From: Tetrastigma voinierianum
Taxonomy: Eukaryota > Streptophyta > Magnoliopsida > Vitales > Vitaceae
Length of the DNA: 64,000 nucleotides
Reading direction: 5' to 3'
Assembly (NCBI GenBank): GCA_016808115.1
Contig: JAEQBH010000882.1
Location: forward strand, 868,001-932,000
Part shown: in pieces, positions 21,874 through 32,816 of the stretch
Numbering within the stretch: position 1 is the stretch's first letter
Layout of the letters: every line of letters starts with the position of its first letter
The notes under the pieces: generated by a model
Database searches by the model: none
What the model saw: only the letters and a program-made list of their open reading frames with translations
Told to the model about the DNA's origin: nothing
Made by a program: the position numbers and the translations under genes

Positions 21874-22500
21874 TTGCCCTTCCCTCTTCCAGCAAAATTC
21901 AGAATGTCGCACGTCGAAACGTTCGATGGAACGAAGGACCCCATCGATCACCTCAACACATATAAGAACCAGATGGAGTTGTACGGATATCAGGACTCCT
22001 TACGGTGCAGAGCCTTCGCTATCACACTAAAGGGCCCAGTGTTGGCCTGGTTTAACATACTCCCGCCGTCTTCCATCTCATCTTTCACAGAGCATTCCAT
22101 CGCATTCGTCTCCACTTTATCGGATCAAGGACATACAGGAAGCCAAGTTATCACCTTCTGATCATATAGCGAGCTCGCAGGAGAGCCTGAGGTCATATGT
22201 CTAGAGATTCAATGCAGAGTCGTTAAAAGTGGATATTCCCGACGAAAAATTCGCCATTACCACTTTCATCGCAGGGTTGGGGGTGCAGTCGAAAGACCTA
22301 ATGTTCTCTATCTTAAAAGAACCCTCAGGAGAGCATGGCCGAGGTCCTCGCTAAAACAGAGAAGTATATCAACGGTGAAGAAGCCCTCTTGTCCAAGCAA
22401 AATAGCTATTCTACTCAAAAGGAAAAGAAGCAGGGGCGATAAGAAGCGGGAAGAGCCACAGGAGGCGCGGGCGGATGGGACCGGATCCGGGAGCGGGGAA
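21874..22500 (+). pseudogene. Tat gag, broken
   Basis: The frame reads PLPAKFRMSHVETFDGTKDP then IDHLNTYKNQMELYGY, CRAFAITLKGPVLAWFNILP and SSISSF. These are the signature of plant Tat gag proteins. A shift near 22100 moves the rest (RSYV.RFNAESLKVDIPD, KFAITTFIAGL, AEVLAKTEKYINGEEALL) to another frame. Stops make it non-functional. Confidence 0.85.
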
Positions 22501-22839
22501 AAAGGGGTGGTCCCGAGAGCGAGGAATGTCGGGACCGCCTTGGACCCTCTCGGCCAGGCTGCGGCGGCGAGTATTCACCTCATTAATACACCTGGCGGCC
22601 TCGGTGTCCGCGAGAGTCTTGTGGCGAAGTCTGACATGAAAAATTTATGAGGTGGCCATCTCGGATAAAGGTCGAGCCAGTGAAGACAATACGAATCTTG
22701 TAGGTTCCATAGGGATCATGGACGCCGAGCCGATGGCTGCGCGTCGATTGAGGAAAGAGATTGATCTGATTCGGCGGACATCTTGCGGATTACGTGGCCC
22801 TCGAAGGTAAGAACAAAGTCCAGCCACCATCATCGTCCA

Positions 22840-23290
22840 GTGACCCCGTCACCGGCTGATCTGCCCTTGGGAGAAATCTACGTAATCTTTGGAGGGTTCG
22901 CAGGAGGCGGAGAGTCAGCTTCGACGAGAAAGGCCACACCGCATGACGTTAAGATCAAGGAAACATTAGAGTCTGGCCAGTATCAAACTTCCTCATTTGG
23001 ATACTACCGTAACCTTCGGACTCGGAGCATGGAGGGCTGCCAACATCCTATGACAATCCACTTGTGATAAAGACCATGTGCTTGATAAAATGATCCACGG
23101 GATGCAAGTGACAGCAGGCTCGTAGGCATCATCTTCGCATCGGCCTTAAGCAAAATGGCCATTGGAAGGGAGAAGCTAGAGCACATCCAGCGCACACTGC
23201 ATTAGGTTCTCACGGAGAAGAGTGTTGCCCCTAAATTCGACTGGCTAATTCTTTCGCTTTGGGAGACCCCGTGGGAACTATGCGGTAAGA
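22840..23290 (+). pseudogene. Tat protease region, broken
   Basis: EIYVIFGGFAGGGES near 22880 corresponds to the conserved I-x-x-I-F-G-G linker before protease in Tat elements. ALVIKTMCLIK and VGIIFASALSKMAIG-like text up to about 23170 follows. The catalytic Asp-Ser/Gly-Gly triad is not intact in the readable frames. Confidence 0.55.
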
Positions 23291-23689
23291 TTTCGTAGTA
23301 GATGCCCATCATTTCTGACATGTTATTGGGTAGACCACTCCCTCGATACCATAGAAGCGATCCTGCTATCACATAGTTTATCAAATTTCCAACTACGAGA
23401 TGGAGTGGGAATAATTCGGAAACCAGCGCATATGTAGGGGTATTACTGATCTCGATGAAATGGCTGTCGACATGCGAGAGACGAAGTGAGCACGATATCG
23501 CCCTCGAAGAGTTAGAGCTGTACGGCAGCGCCAGCTAGAACACCTGGAATCTGCATAGGATCTAAAAGTAGTTAGAGACATTAAGAGCCCTCTCATCCAG
23601 TTTTCTAAAAGCGGAGACATGGAAGTGTTCGCTGGAAACGGGAAGACATGGGTGGAATCGACCGTTAGTGATCGCCTGGGCGAGCGTCG

Positions 23690-24340
23690 GTCAGATCCTT
23701 TGGGTGGTCAATGAAAAGGAGTTTTGCCACTAAAGACGGAAGGCCGATTAATGAAGAGATTCGATAAGCTTCCTCGAGCAAATGCAATCAGAGAGGTAGA
23801 ATATCCTGAGTGGTTAGTTAACGTTGTTCTCGTCAAAAAAGCAAACGGCAAGTGGTGGCTTTGCATCGATTTCACAGACATCAATAGGGCCTACCTGAAA
23901 GATAGCTTTCCTCTACCTTGGATCGACCTCATAGTGGACGCCACGACCGGTAATGAACTCCTTAGCTTCATGGACGTCTTCTTTGCCTACAATCATATCA
24001 GTATGGACCCTAGCGACTAAGAGAAGACCTCATTCATCATGAAGCGAGAACCCTCTTGCATTGCTCGAGTGATGCCCTTCGAGTGAAAGAGCGTGGAGCC
24101 ATCTACCAAAGGTTGGTGAACAAGATGTTCCAAAAGAAAATTGGAGCATCTATGGAGGTATATATAGATGACATGCTGGTAAAATCCGTAAAGGCCGAGA
24201 TCCACATAACCCACACAATGGCGTTCAGTCTTGAAAAGCTATAATATGAAGTTAAACCTAGCCAAATGCGCCTTCGGAGTCTCCGCTAGGAAATTCTTAG
24301 GTTTTATAGTCAACAACCAAGGACTAGAGGCAAACCCAGA
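23690..24340 (+). pseudogene. Tat reverse transcriptase, broken
   Basis: The frame from 23724 gives IREVEYPEWLVNVVLVKKA, GKWWLCIDFTDINRAYLKDS, FPLPWIDLIVDATTGNELLS and FMDVFFAYNHISM. After a stop at 24018-24020 it resumes as KMFQKKIGASMEVYIDDMLV and KSVKAE, with the catalytic YIDD at about 24160. KFLGFIVNNQGLEANPDKIQ near 24290 ends the domain. Confidence 0.88.
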
Positions 24341-24379
24341 TAAGATACAAGGTTGTACTTGACATGCTACCTCATGCAG

Positions 24380-25330
24380 GCTTATTAAAGACATTCAACT
24401 GACGGGGAGAATAGCTCTGTTGAGCCCGCCGTGTGCAAGGCTAGCGGTAATGTTAGCCTTTCTTTTGGAGTTCGAAAAAGGCCTTCTAGTGGGATGCGCA
24501 CAGCCAGGAGGCATTCACGGCCTCAAAAGCCCTCCCTAGGCTCCCAGTTCTAGTAAGCACATTCGAGGAGAACTCCTCATTCTCTACTGGTCATTTGAGA
24601 CTTCCCAGTAGTGCATACAGTAGAGAGCGGAATGGTGCGACAACGGTCACACTATTGCGGTGAGGCCACGAGGGGAATTGAGGAGAGATACCCGAAGATG
24701 GAGAAGATGATCCTAGCGTTGGCAACTACATCCAGAAAACTCCGACCTTACTTCGAGCTCATGCTAGTGAGAGTCCCAGTGAATATCGATGGAAATGAAA
24801 TCTTGTATAAACGAAAACCTAAAAGGCTAATAAAGTAGGCCGTAGGCGATTGGTCGACATCGAATTATAAACAGAGACAACGGTAAGGCGAATTGGAAGA
24901 TTTCATCATGGAATTCACCGTAGCGAGAGGAGTCTAATTTCTGACTAAGACCTCCCGTCTGGAATTATCCATCAATGGCATGATACTTGAGCGGTGCGGA
25001 ATTACGATCCGACCTCTGGAAGACGGGATAGATCACAATCGCCCTTAAGATTCGGCTTCCGAGCCTCAATGCGAGTAGAATATGAGGTTGTCATAGCTAG
25101 ACTTAACCTCGCCCACTTCATGGAAGTAGATCTGCTGGAGGTGGGCAACGACTCCTAATTGGTGGTAAAGCAGATAGAAGACTCCTACGAGGCCAGAGGT
25201 GAGAAGATGATCTTATATCTAAAGAAGGTGCAAGAGTTGCTTAAGAAGTTCATACGAGTTTAGGTCAAACATGTACCAAGAGCAGAGAATTCCCGAGTTG
25301 ATGCCTTAGCGGGTGCGATAGCCTCACAAG
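24380..25330 (+). pseudogene. Tat RNase H and archaeal-type second RNase H, broken
   Basis: After RT, EERYPKMEKMILALATTSRK near 24680 belongs to the first RNase H. From about 24960, text such as EYEVVIARLNLAHFMEVDLL, VVKQIEDSYEARGEKM and VKHVPRAENSRVDALAGAIA is the second, archaeal-like RNase H found in Tat elements. The order supports the lineage call. Several stops are present. Confidence 0.75.
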
Positions 25331-25559
25331 AAGACACAGAATGGGGCCCGATGCTGTTTAGACACCTCCCGGAGGAACCCTCGATCAAGCATCGACCAAC
25401 GGAGAAGTCTCCTATGATGTCGAGGCAGAAATTTGGATGGACCCATATGGGATTACTTAGTGGATGGTCCATTGAGAGACCCTGAGGAGAGCATCCCAAG
25501 CTCGAGCCAGGTGTGAGATTCACCCAGTTCATCGGGGACCGCACATAAGCGAGGTTTCT

Positions 25560-26330
25560 CTAAGCCCCGTTTCTTAAGTGCGTAGGAAGGAAGGAAGCCC
25601 GACTATGTACTTTCGGGAGGTACGAAGGCATGCATGGCAACCACATGTGAACTGGACCTTAGCGGGAAAAACCTTGAGCGCGGGGGAGTACTACTAGCCC
25701 ACAGATATCCGAAAGCCTTGACAAAGCTGGTTAGAAAATATGAAGCTTGTCAGGAGCATGCCAAGATCTCTCATCTCTATCCCGGCGGCGATGTCGATCC
25801 TGAAGCCCTAGCCTTTTTGTGATGGGGGCTAGACATGCTGGGACCCTATGCATTTAGAAGGGCGATGTAAATTCATCGTGTGGTAGTGGACTATTTTACC
25901 AAATGGGTCGGTAGAGACCCGCCAGCAACAATCGCAAAGCGGAAGGCAGCGACTTTATGCGGCGTTACATGTATGTAGGTTCGGGATCAGGAGTCCTTCG
26001 TGTCGATAGCGGAAACAATTCGACAATCCTAAGTTCCCGAGGGGGATTTGCGCCCAGGAGCTCGAGAATCGAGAACTATTACTTGTCTGACCCGTCCGCG
26101 ATCCAGTAGGCGACGAGAGTCCAGTATAAGGACTCACAAGGTGGCAAAACCAAATTAGGAAGATCTAAAGAAGGAAAATGGGTAGAGTACCTCCCAGGTA
26201 TGGGCATACGAGAACTACGCCTGAAGTCAGCCTTTCAGGAAACCAGATTCGCTTTGGCCTTTGTACCTGGTAGTAAAGATCTAGTGGAATTCGGGTTAAA
26301 ATCACGAAAGTTGAACTTCATGAGCAAAAC
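25560..26330 (+). pseudogene. Tat integrase, broken
   Basis: KLVRKYEACQEHAKISH at about 25720 is the zinc-binding Cys pair region. WGLDMLGPY and VVVDYFTKWVG at 25820-25910 start the catalytic core. ESFVSIAETIRQS-like and ENYYLSDPSAIQ-like text follows with shifts. The frame is badly interrupted. Confidence 0.7.
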
Positions 26331-27604
26331 ATAGCGAAGAGGTCAGCCGCTAAGCCTGGATCTCACAGAAGAAAAGCATGAGCGGAGTCACAAAGGCGTA
26401 TGGAAGGCCCATCACGAAGACAGCGAGATGCTATGGCGACCCAATTCGACCAGGAGTTAATGAGGCGACTTGGTTATAAAAACACGCCCGTGAGGAAAGA
26501 CCCCTCACATGGGAAGAATTTAGGACCAAATTGGGAGAGGGCCCTATATTGTATCATATAATCAGGCACGGAAACTATGAACTCTAAATGGAAGAAGGAA
26601 AAGCCACATCGCTCTTGGAGCAGACACTGGCGGGTTCTACGATAAGACCTCGAGAGACGTAGCACCGTAATAAAAGATCCACCGTCTTAATTTTGAATTG
26701 CACTCTATATGTCCATTTTTAAGCTGCTTAATATTATGGTGGGCAAACAAATAAAGTTATAATGATAAAGCCAGGAGCTCGGCTCGAAAGGGTCTAGGTC
26801 TGCGAAAGCCCCGCTGATTCACAGATTGTTCTTTATTTCAAAGAATTTCTGATTAAATGCAATTACGTGTGGCCAGTTCCCTGAAGTATCTCGGGAGACA
26901 GTGGCACAAACATTTCTCTACTCCTCGGAAGAAAATAAACCCACGGGGAAAAAGAAGAGAAAGAGAGCAAAGGAGCTCGGTTGGCCCAAAGCTACGAAAA
27001 AGTCATAACACGAATACGAAATTTCATTACGAGGAGATTCTGATCACCTTAGAGGATTACAAAATCTTTCTTTGCATCTAAAAATTCTGATTAGTAGCGT
27101 TCTTCACATTTAGTAAACACACAGGTCGAGCGAAAACCACGAAAGGGAAGAGAAGAGAAGGAGAGGGAGAGAGAAAGAGAAGGAGAAGAGAAAGAAAAGA
27201 AAGAAAGAGGAAAGAAAAACTAGGAGAAAGCGGAGCAAAGATTTTCTTTAAAGCACCGCCCCCCTGCGAATCGTTCCCTATACAGGTTCATCAATGGGCA
27301 TAGCTAGAGCAACCTAGCTCCACGGGAGGAGGCTAGGGAAAAACACAGCTCCTACAAGTGGTAGGCCATCGACACAAGCGTCCGGCTCTGATCGCAACAG
27401 ACCCATGCGGTGATGGCCAAGACCTTGAATGCGCGAGCTCTGGCTCTAGTAAAATAGGGAAGGAAGTGTGGAGACGAGTATGACCTAGAGAGGCAGCTAT
27501 TTATAAAGAAATCAAGACACTTAGGAAACCGCGCAGTCCATCCCCAATTCCCCATAGATCCCCATTAAAACCGCGTGTGTTTTTCTAAGGGAAGGAAGGC
27601 GAGC

Positions 27605-28990
27605 CCAGTAGCCAGGGCCATGTGGCTGAGCCAGTGGCTCAGTTGTAGAGCCTTGCAGCATAACCACTCGAGGCTAAGTGGCCCCTAAGGAGCCATGTAG
27701 CTCGGGAGCCCCGGTCGCTCAGTTGTAGAGCATAGCTACTCAAGGAGGCCAAGTCGCCACAGAGCCATGTAGCTCGGGGCCTAATAGCTTGGGTGCAGGC
27801 ATAGCGCTCCGAGAGGCGAGTTGCCACGGAGCCATGTAGTTTAGGAGCCTAGTAGCTTATATTGCAAAGCATAACTGTTTAAGGAGGCCAAGTCACCCGC
27901 AGGCCATGCGGCTCGGGGAAGCCCGGTAGCTCGGGGCCCGGTGGCAGATTGCGAGCATAGCGACCCGAGGAGGCCAGTCGCCAAGGTAAGTAGACTAGAG
28001 CTGATAAGCTCAGTTGTAGAGGCCTCTTGCTCAAGGAGGCTAAGTAGCCACGGAGCCATGTAGCTCGGGGCCGTGGCTCGGATTACGAGCATAAGCGCTC
28101 GAGAGGCCCGATTAGCCATGGAGCCATGTAGCTCGGGGGCCCTGGTAGCTCATATTGCGAGCATAAGCGCCGAGGCGAGTCGCCCGCGAGCCCATGTAGC
28201 TCGGGGCCCGATGGCTGGGTGCGAGCATAGGCGCTCCCGAGAGGCCAGTCGCCCACGGTGGCTGGATTCTGAAGCATAACTTCTTAAGAGGTAGAGTCGC
28301 CCGCAGGCCATGGCTCGGGGCGGTGAAAGCAGATTGAGCATAGCGCTCGGAGGCCCGAGTCGCGCGGGCCATGGCTCGGGATCCGTGCTTTGGTTAGGAG
28401 CCGTTTGCTAAAGGAGTTCAAGTCACCCGCGGGCCATGGCTCGGGGCCCGATGGCTGGATTGTAGAGGCATAGGCGCGCCGGGGTCCAGTCGCCGCGGGC
28501 TATGTATCTCGGGAGCACAGTAAGCCAGTTGCGGGCGTAAGCGCCGAGGAGTCAGTAGCCACGGGCCATGGCTCGGCAACCGGTAGCAGATTGCGAGCAT
28601 AGCGCTCGAGGAGGCCCGAGTCGCCACGGGCCATGTAGCTCGGGGCCCGGTGGCTCGGGGAGCCCGGTGGCTCGGATTGCGGAGCATGGCTGCTCGAGGC
28701 TAAGTAGCCACGGCCATGGCTCGAGGCGGTGGCTGAGTGCGAGCCTGGCGCTCCGAGAGGCCCGATAGCCCGCGAAGCCATGTAGCTCGAGCCCGGCGGC
28801 TCAGTTGCGAACATAAGCGCAAAGGACGTCAGTAGCCGCGGAGCCATGGCTCGGGAGCCCAGCGGCTGAATCGTAGAGGCATGCTTGCTCAAGGGGGCCC
28901 AGTATTCGTGGGGGGCCATGTAGCTTTCGGGCCCAACGACTATTTTTCAAATCGTGCTTGCTCAAAAAGGCCTCGCTGACCTAGGAGCCT
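27605..28990. repeat. About 70-bp tandem array in the Tat 3' region
   Basis: The phrase AGCCATGTAGCTCGG recurs with spacings of 72, 67, 72 and 68 bp in the best-preserved parts (27691, 27763, 27830, 27902, then 28054, 28122 and 28189). There are about 19-20 units in 1.4 kb. Each unit also contains GCGAGCATAGCGCTCGAGGAGGC-like text in several variants. The array is GC-rich and units differ by substitutions and short deletions. Satellite-like arrays between integrase and the 3' LTR are known in Tat elements and can seed genomic satellites. Apparent reading frames across this stretch are by-products of the repeat. Confidence 0.88.
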
Positions 28991-29299
28991 TGGTAGCCCG
29001 AGTTTGCGAGCTTGGCGGGCCCAAAAGCGGGCGGGACGGAGATGGAAGCGAACAACTCGAATCGGCGAAGCATAAAAGAAGCGATAAAACTAATCGATAA
29101 ATCTTTTGTATATCGCGAAAGTCAAAAGCGTCGAAGCAATACAAAAATCACGGGCTCGGCGCTCAGATATAGCTAGGTTAAAATAAAAGCTGAGCACTAG
29201 AGTCGGGCCAGAGAAACGCTACGAAGTAAAGGGTCGGTCATTTACAGAACCCCGTGAAGCGAGTGGAAGAAGCGGACTCCGGAGGAACCACAGAAAATC

Positions 29300-31610
29300 C
29301 TTGGTAGGGAACACGATCGGGGGCCCAGCACCTTAGCTCGAGATTCGACCTCGACCTCGGAACCAGTTATACACCTCCTCATCGGAAAATTTGGATGTTG
29401 AACTACAGATCAAGGCTCGAGAAGCCACAACGGCGAAGAAGGTAAGCCATCCAGGAAACCCGTTGGAGTGTAGGCCTCGAATCTCACGAGCTGGTATCGC
29501 CGCCCCTCACCGGCTAGCCAAAGCCTCTGCTCTCGGAGTCCATCGAAGCTTACCGAGCTCCTGTCAAGCGTTCCACGGAGTTTCCATCCTCCAGAGCTTC
29601 CTGGCGAACCCGGTCCAACGTCATCGCTTTAGTGCACAAGTCACCCTTGACAGCCTGCAACTCCTCTCTGGCCAGCCGCAGCTCGTCTTCGGCGACCTTC
29701 ACGTCCTCCCGGGCCTTCTTTTCTTTATCCTTGGCCGCCACATTTGTCGAAGCATGCGCGGGTTAGACATGTGCTTCCTGAAGCTCCTCGATTTAAGTCC
29801 CTTATCTGGGCTCGGCGACCTCGGAGGGGTTAGGAAGCGACCTTAGCCTTATAAGATTTCGTAGCCTTGCGAAGTCACCGATAGGCGGCCCTCTTTGCCA
29901 GGCCTTTTGCGTAAGTAGCCACCTACCAAGAACAAAAATAGTCGATTAACAAAGTGAAACCGATGAAGAGGATGGTGGGTGGGCGTCGGGCGGGTCCCTG
30001 AGCAGAAGGCTGGGAGGCCTCAGCAGTGGACAGGATGTTTTCTGGGGTGGATGTTGAGGATGGAAGCGTTGGCGGCGGGGTCATGAGAGCGGTGTGCTCT
30101 ACACGAGCTGAAGCGATCATCTCTCTTTGTTGGCGGAGGGCGACGCTTGCGGCGATGACCGAGCTGATCAGAGGCCTCCAAGGGGCTCAGCCCCCGCCCC
30201 GAAACCTCGGCTCAGCGGATGAAGGCGAAGAGGAGGCCCTTAGCCCCAAAGCCTTACCTGACGGGCGGCCTCGGCTTACAGGAGTTTAGTTTCACGCCTT
30301 TCTTCTTAGCCAGCACACTCGGTCGGGCAGCTCTCCGTACTTCACGGTAGAAAGGCCTTCTCCTGGCCCGAAGATAGAATTTGGGAGGCAGACGGGTTTC
30401 ATGACGGAAAGGGAGAAGGTCTCGAGAAGGGAAGTCGGGCGAGGCCTCGCACGGACGGTCGGGAATATATGACCCTATGGCTCGAGTAGGCCTGTGAAAC
30501 CTTACTTGACCAGCTTCACCTCCTCGTCTTGAATTTGAGATCCCGGGCTAAGCACTTAAGAACACGTATTGAAGCAATGTCGAAATATCCTATGACCTTT
30601 GAAAACCCGGATTGGACTGACGAAAGGGGAGAACTCACGTAGGTTCTCGGGAGTAGTCGGACGGTCGGAGCATGATGTGTCCTCTCGGTCAGGGATTGTA
30701 CTCAGTGTGGCCGTAGCCAGAAAAATAACATTCTTCGGTACTTGTGGGGTATGTTGAATAATCAACTTAGTTAGGTGCTTGGAGATATAAAGCCTTGTGA
30801 CCTTCTTTTCTGTTGAAGAAGTCTAAGAGTAGGGCTATCTTTGGGAACACCCGAGCCTACGTCCCTAAAAGCATTCATGACCACTGCGGAATACCACTGA
30901 GAGAAGTTAGGAGAAAGGCTGAGAAGGCTGAAGCGTTAAAATCTGGAACCCTTTTATAAAAGGGATCTGAGAAGCGGAGGCAGTTCTCAGCATACCTCAA
31001 AAAAGCACACCATCTTAGGCACTTGGATGAGCGTGGAGGTTATGCGTCGGGCACAAACTGGACCCCCGAGGGGGCCCATGCAAGGCTCTGAGCCTCACCA
31101 TATGAAGGTTCGATTTCGACTGGGGCTACGACCCTGACATTTGTATAGTAGCCCTCGAAATATTTAGGCCATTTAGGATATCAGATTTCACTAATTTTGC
31201 CTGCCCTTATCAAGACGGGTTCCCTTAGGAGCAGCCGGGTGGACTGAGAAGCTAGATTGTCGGACTCACCACGTCCCATACAGACTAGACGCCTCGTTAG
31301 AATCACTCCTATCTGTGAAAGCAGGAAGAATGACTAGGACCCATGGAGATATGCAGGGCAAGACAAGGAAAAAGGAAATCGAAGAAATAGCATAGAACCC
31401 CAGTCAAGCAAGCCTTAAAAACTCACGAAACTTGAACGAAAGACGAGGAAGAAAAACGGACGTGCAATCCACAGAAGCAGGAATGAGGCCGCCCCCAGCG
31501 AGATGCTCAGGAACCACCAAAAGCAGCCTTGAACAATGGTCGGACAAATTTCAAGAAAAAAGGAGCTCAAACTTGTAGAGGCAAAAAGCTTGAACGGGAA
31601 CAAAGTGCAA
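29300..31610 (-). pseudogene. Antisense coding trace in the Tat 3' region
   Basis: On the minus strand, several frames look protein-like. An acidic/basic coiled-coil segment at 29550-29741 (KARPEDV-type heptads; KVAEDELRLAREELQAVKGD) is the clearest. A Pro/Ser/Thr-rich segment at 29923-30120 (TPPPTLPSSTSTPEN) lies upstream of it. A hydrophobic stretch sits at 31415-31603. Some Tat elements, such as the Grande group, carry an extra ORF in antisense between integrase and the 3' LTR. This could be its decayed remains. I cannot join it into one frame, and the identity is an inference. Confidence 0.4.
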
Positions 31611-31805
31611 GCGGTCGGCGTTTTAAGGAAGATTTGAAGCCATAAGCAGAATAAGCGCGAGAAAGTCGAAAAGCCATCATTATCACGAGGCCAGGGACGA
31701 CAAAGCCTTAATCAAACCCTCCCTGAGTAGCCATGTGGGAGTCCTACCTGATCCAGAGCGAAGTCTGACCCTTTTCCTACACTGGCTTTAGTGAGGCTTG
31801 GGACG

Positions 31806-32403
31806 TGATCGGGTTTAAAATAATAGGCGTGAGGCACAGAGTATAAGCCCAGGCGCGGGCTTAGGAGGAATTCAAGCGGCCAGTGCTGGCGCTCGGCTAT
31901 GATGATATCCTCCCGACCAACGGGCCTAGAGCGAGGGCTGATTCACCCCCCTTCAAAGAGTGGTAATATAATCGGCCTAAAGGAATTCGTATTAAAGGAA
32001 AACACCGATCTCACGATTAAAAGTAGGATATTTCCTAATCATTGCTCCTCAATTATCCCTTGCTAATCGGTTAACGATAAGGAAATAAAATCCCTCGCCC
32101 AATGGAAGAAATATCGTGTCATCCTCTAACAAGGAAAGATATCGTTCAGTATCATCATCTAACTAGGAAAGTTATCATAATCATCCATTATAAATACCGG
32201 ACCACCCCAGGTGAAGGTCACGCCGCGAAGGGCTACATTCCCTAAAGCGATTGATCTTCTCTTTGCCGGAAAGCGGCTTAGGCATTGGAGAGGCAGGGTA
32301 AACCCGTGATCCTTTGTTTCTTATTTACTTGGAGGGAGCAGAGCATCGAGGAGACGAGACATTGACAATTCAGTAGCTTATTGATTCGGTTGAAAAAGCA
32401 TCA
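31806..32403 (+). repeat. 3' LTR of the Tat element
   Basis: This 598-bp LTR starts TGATCGGG after the purine-rich GTGAGGCTTGGGACG and ends AAAAAGCATCA. It shows clear decay relative to the 5' LTR, with many deletions in GC-rich parts. Confidence 0.88.
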
Positions 32404-32538
32404 TCATATTGGATATATCAGTGGATATTTTTACATGAATATTGATATATCGAAAAATAATAAAAATACTTTGAAATTCATGGAAATACTTTGTAAAAGT
32501 GTAAAAATGACATTAATAATCAAATATATACATTGATA

Positions 32539-32816
32539 TTACATTCTGATGGTCTTTGAAACAAAAATGAATTGATGTGGCTCCATTGCAACAGCACTTG
32601 TTAGTGAAGGGATCCTATCTTGGTGAGAAATGATACTCATGCAAGACATAGTGTTCCGATAATATTGATTATAGGATCGAACATGCCATGCATAGATGTC
32701 TTGACTTGTACCCACATCCTCTCCATGGATAGGAAATTCGAGGTTCACCCACATGCTCGTTTGAAATCCTTGTTGCATTTGATATGAAATTTGGAATGGC
32801 ATTTGTGGATCATGAG
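32539..32816 (-). pseudogene. hAT transposase, extreme C-terminal fragment
   Basis: The minus strand reads PQMPFQISYQMQQGFQTSMW, VNLEFPIHGEDVGTSQDIYA and SYNQYYRNTMSCM. This glutamine/aromatic-rich tail is what I recall following the dimerisation domain in this group of plant hAT proteins. It is separated from the rest of the gene by the solo LTR at 32817-35195 and the CACTA element. Confidence 0.65.

Larger units (their letters stand above)
20665..32403 (+). mobile_element. Tat-type Ty3/gypsy retrotransposon, 11.7 kb, decayed
   Basis: The LTRs start TGATCGGGTTTAAAATAATAGG and end GCATCA. A primer-site-like block (TTTGGCGTCGTCTACGTAGG) lies just after the 5' LTR and resembles the TGGCGCCGTCTGTGGGA block of Tat-lineage elements. 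Gag, protease, RT, RNase H, a second archaeal-type RNase H and integrase follow in order. Then comes a 5-kb 3' non-coding part with a 70-bp tandem array and an antisense coding trace. The extra RNase H and the long 3' region define the Tat lineage. Flanking pentamers are TACTA and TCATA, so the target duplication is imperfect. All frames are interrupted. It is inserted near the 3' end of the hAT element. Confidence 0.88.

Noticed and set aside
21365..21944. Minus-strand frames of 101 and 142 codons near the start of the Tat element
   Set aside because: They overlap the Tat leader and the gag start on the other strand and have no recognisable domain.
27639..28919. Several overlapping frames rich in Ala, Arg and Ser in the 27.6-28.9 kb stretch
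   Set aside because: They are by-products of the 70-bp tandem array.
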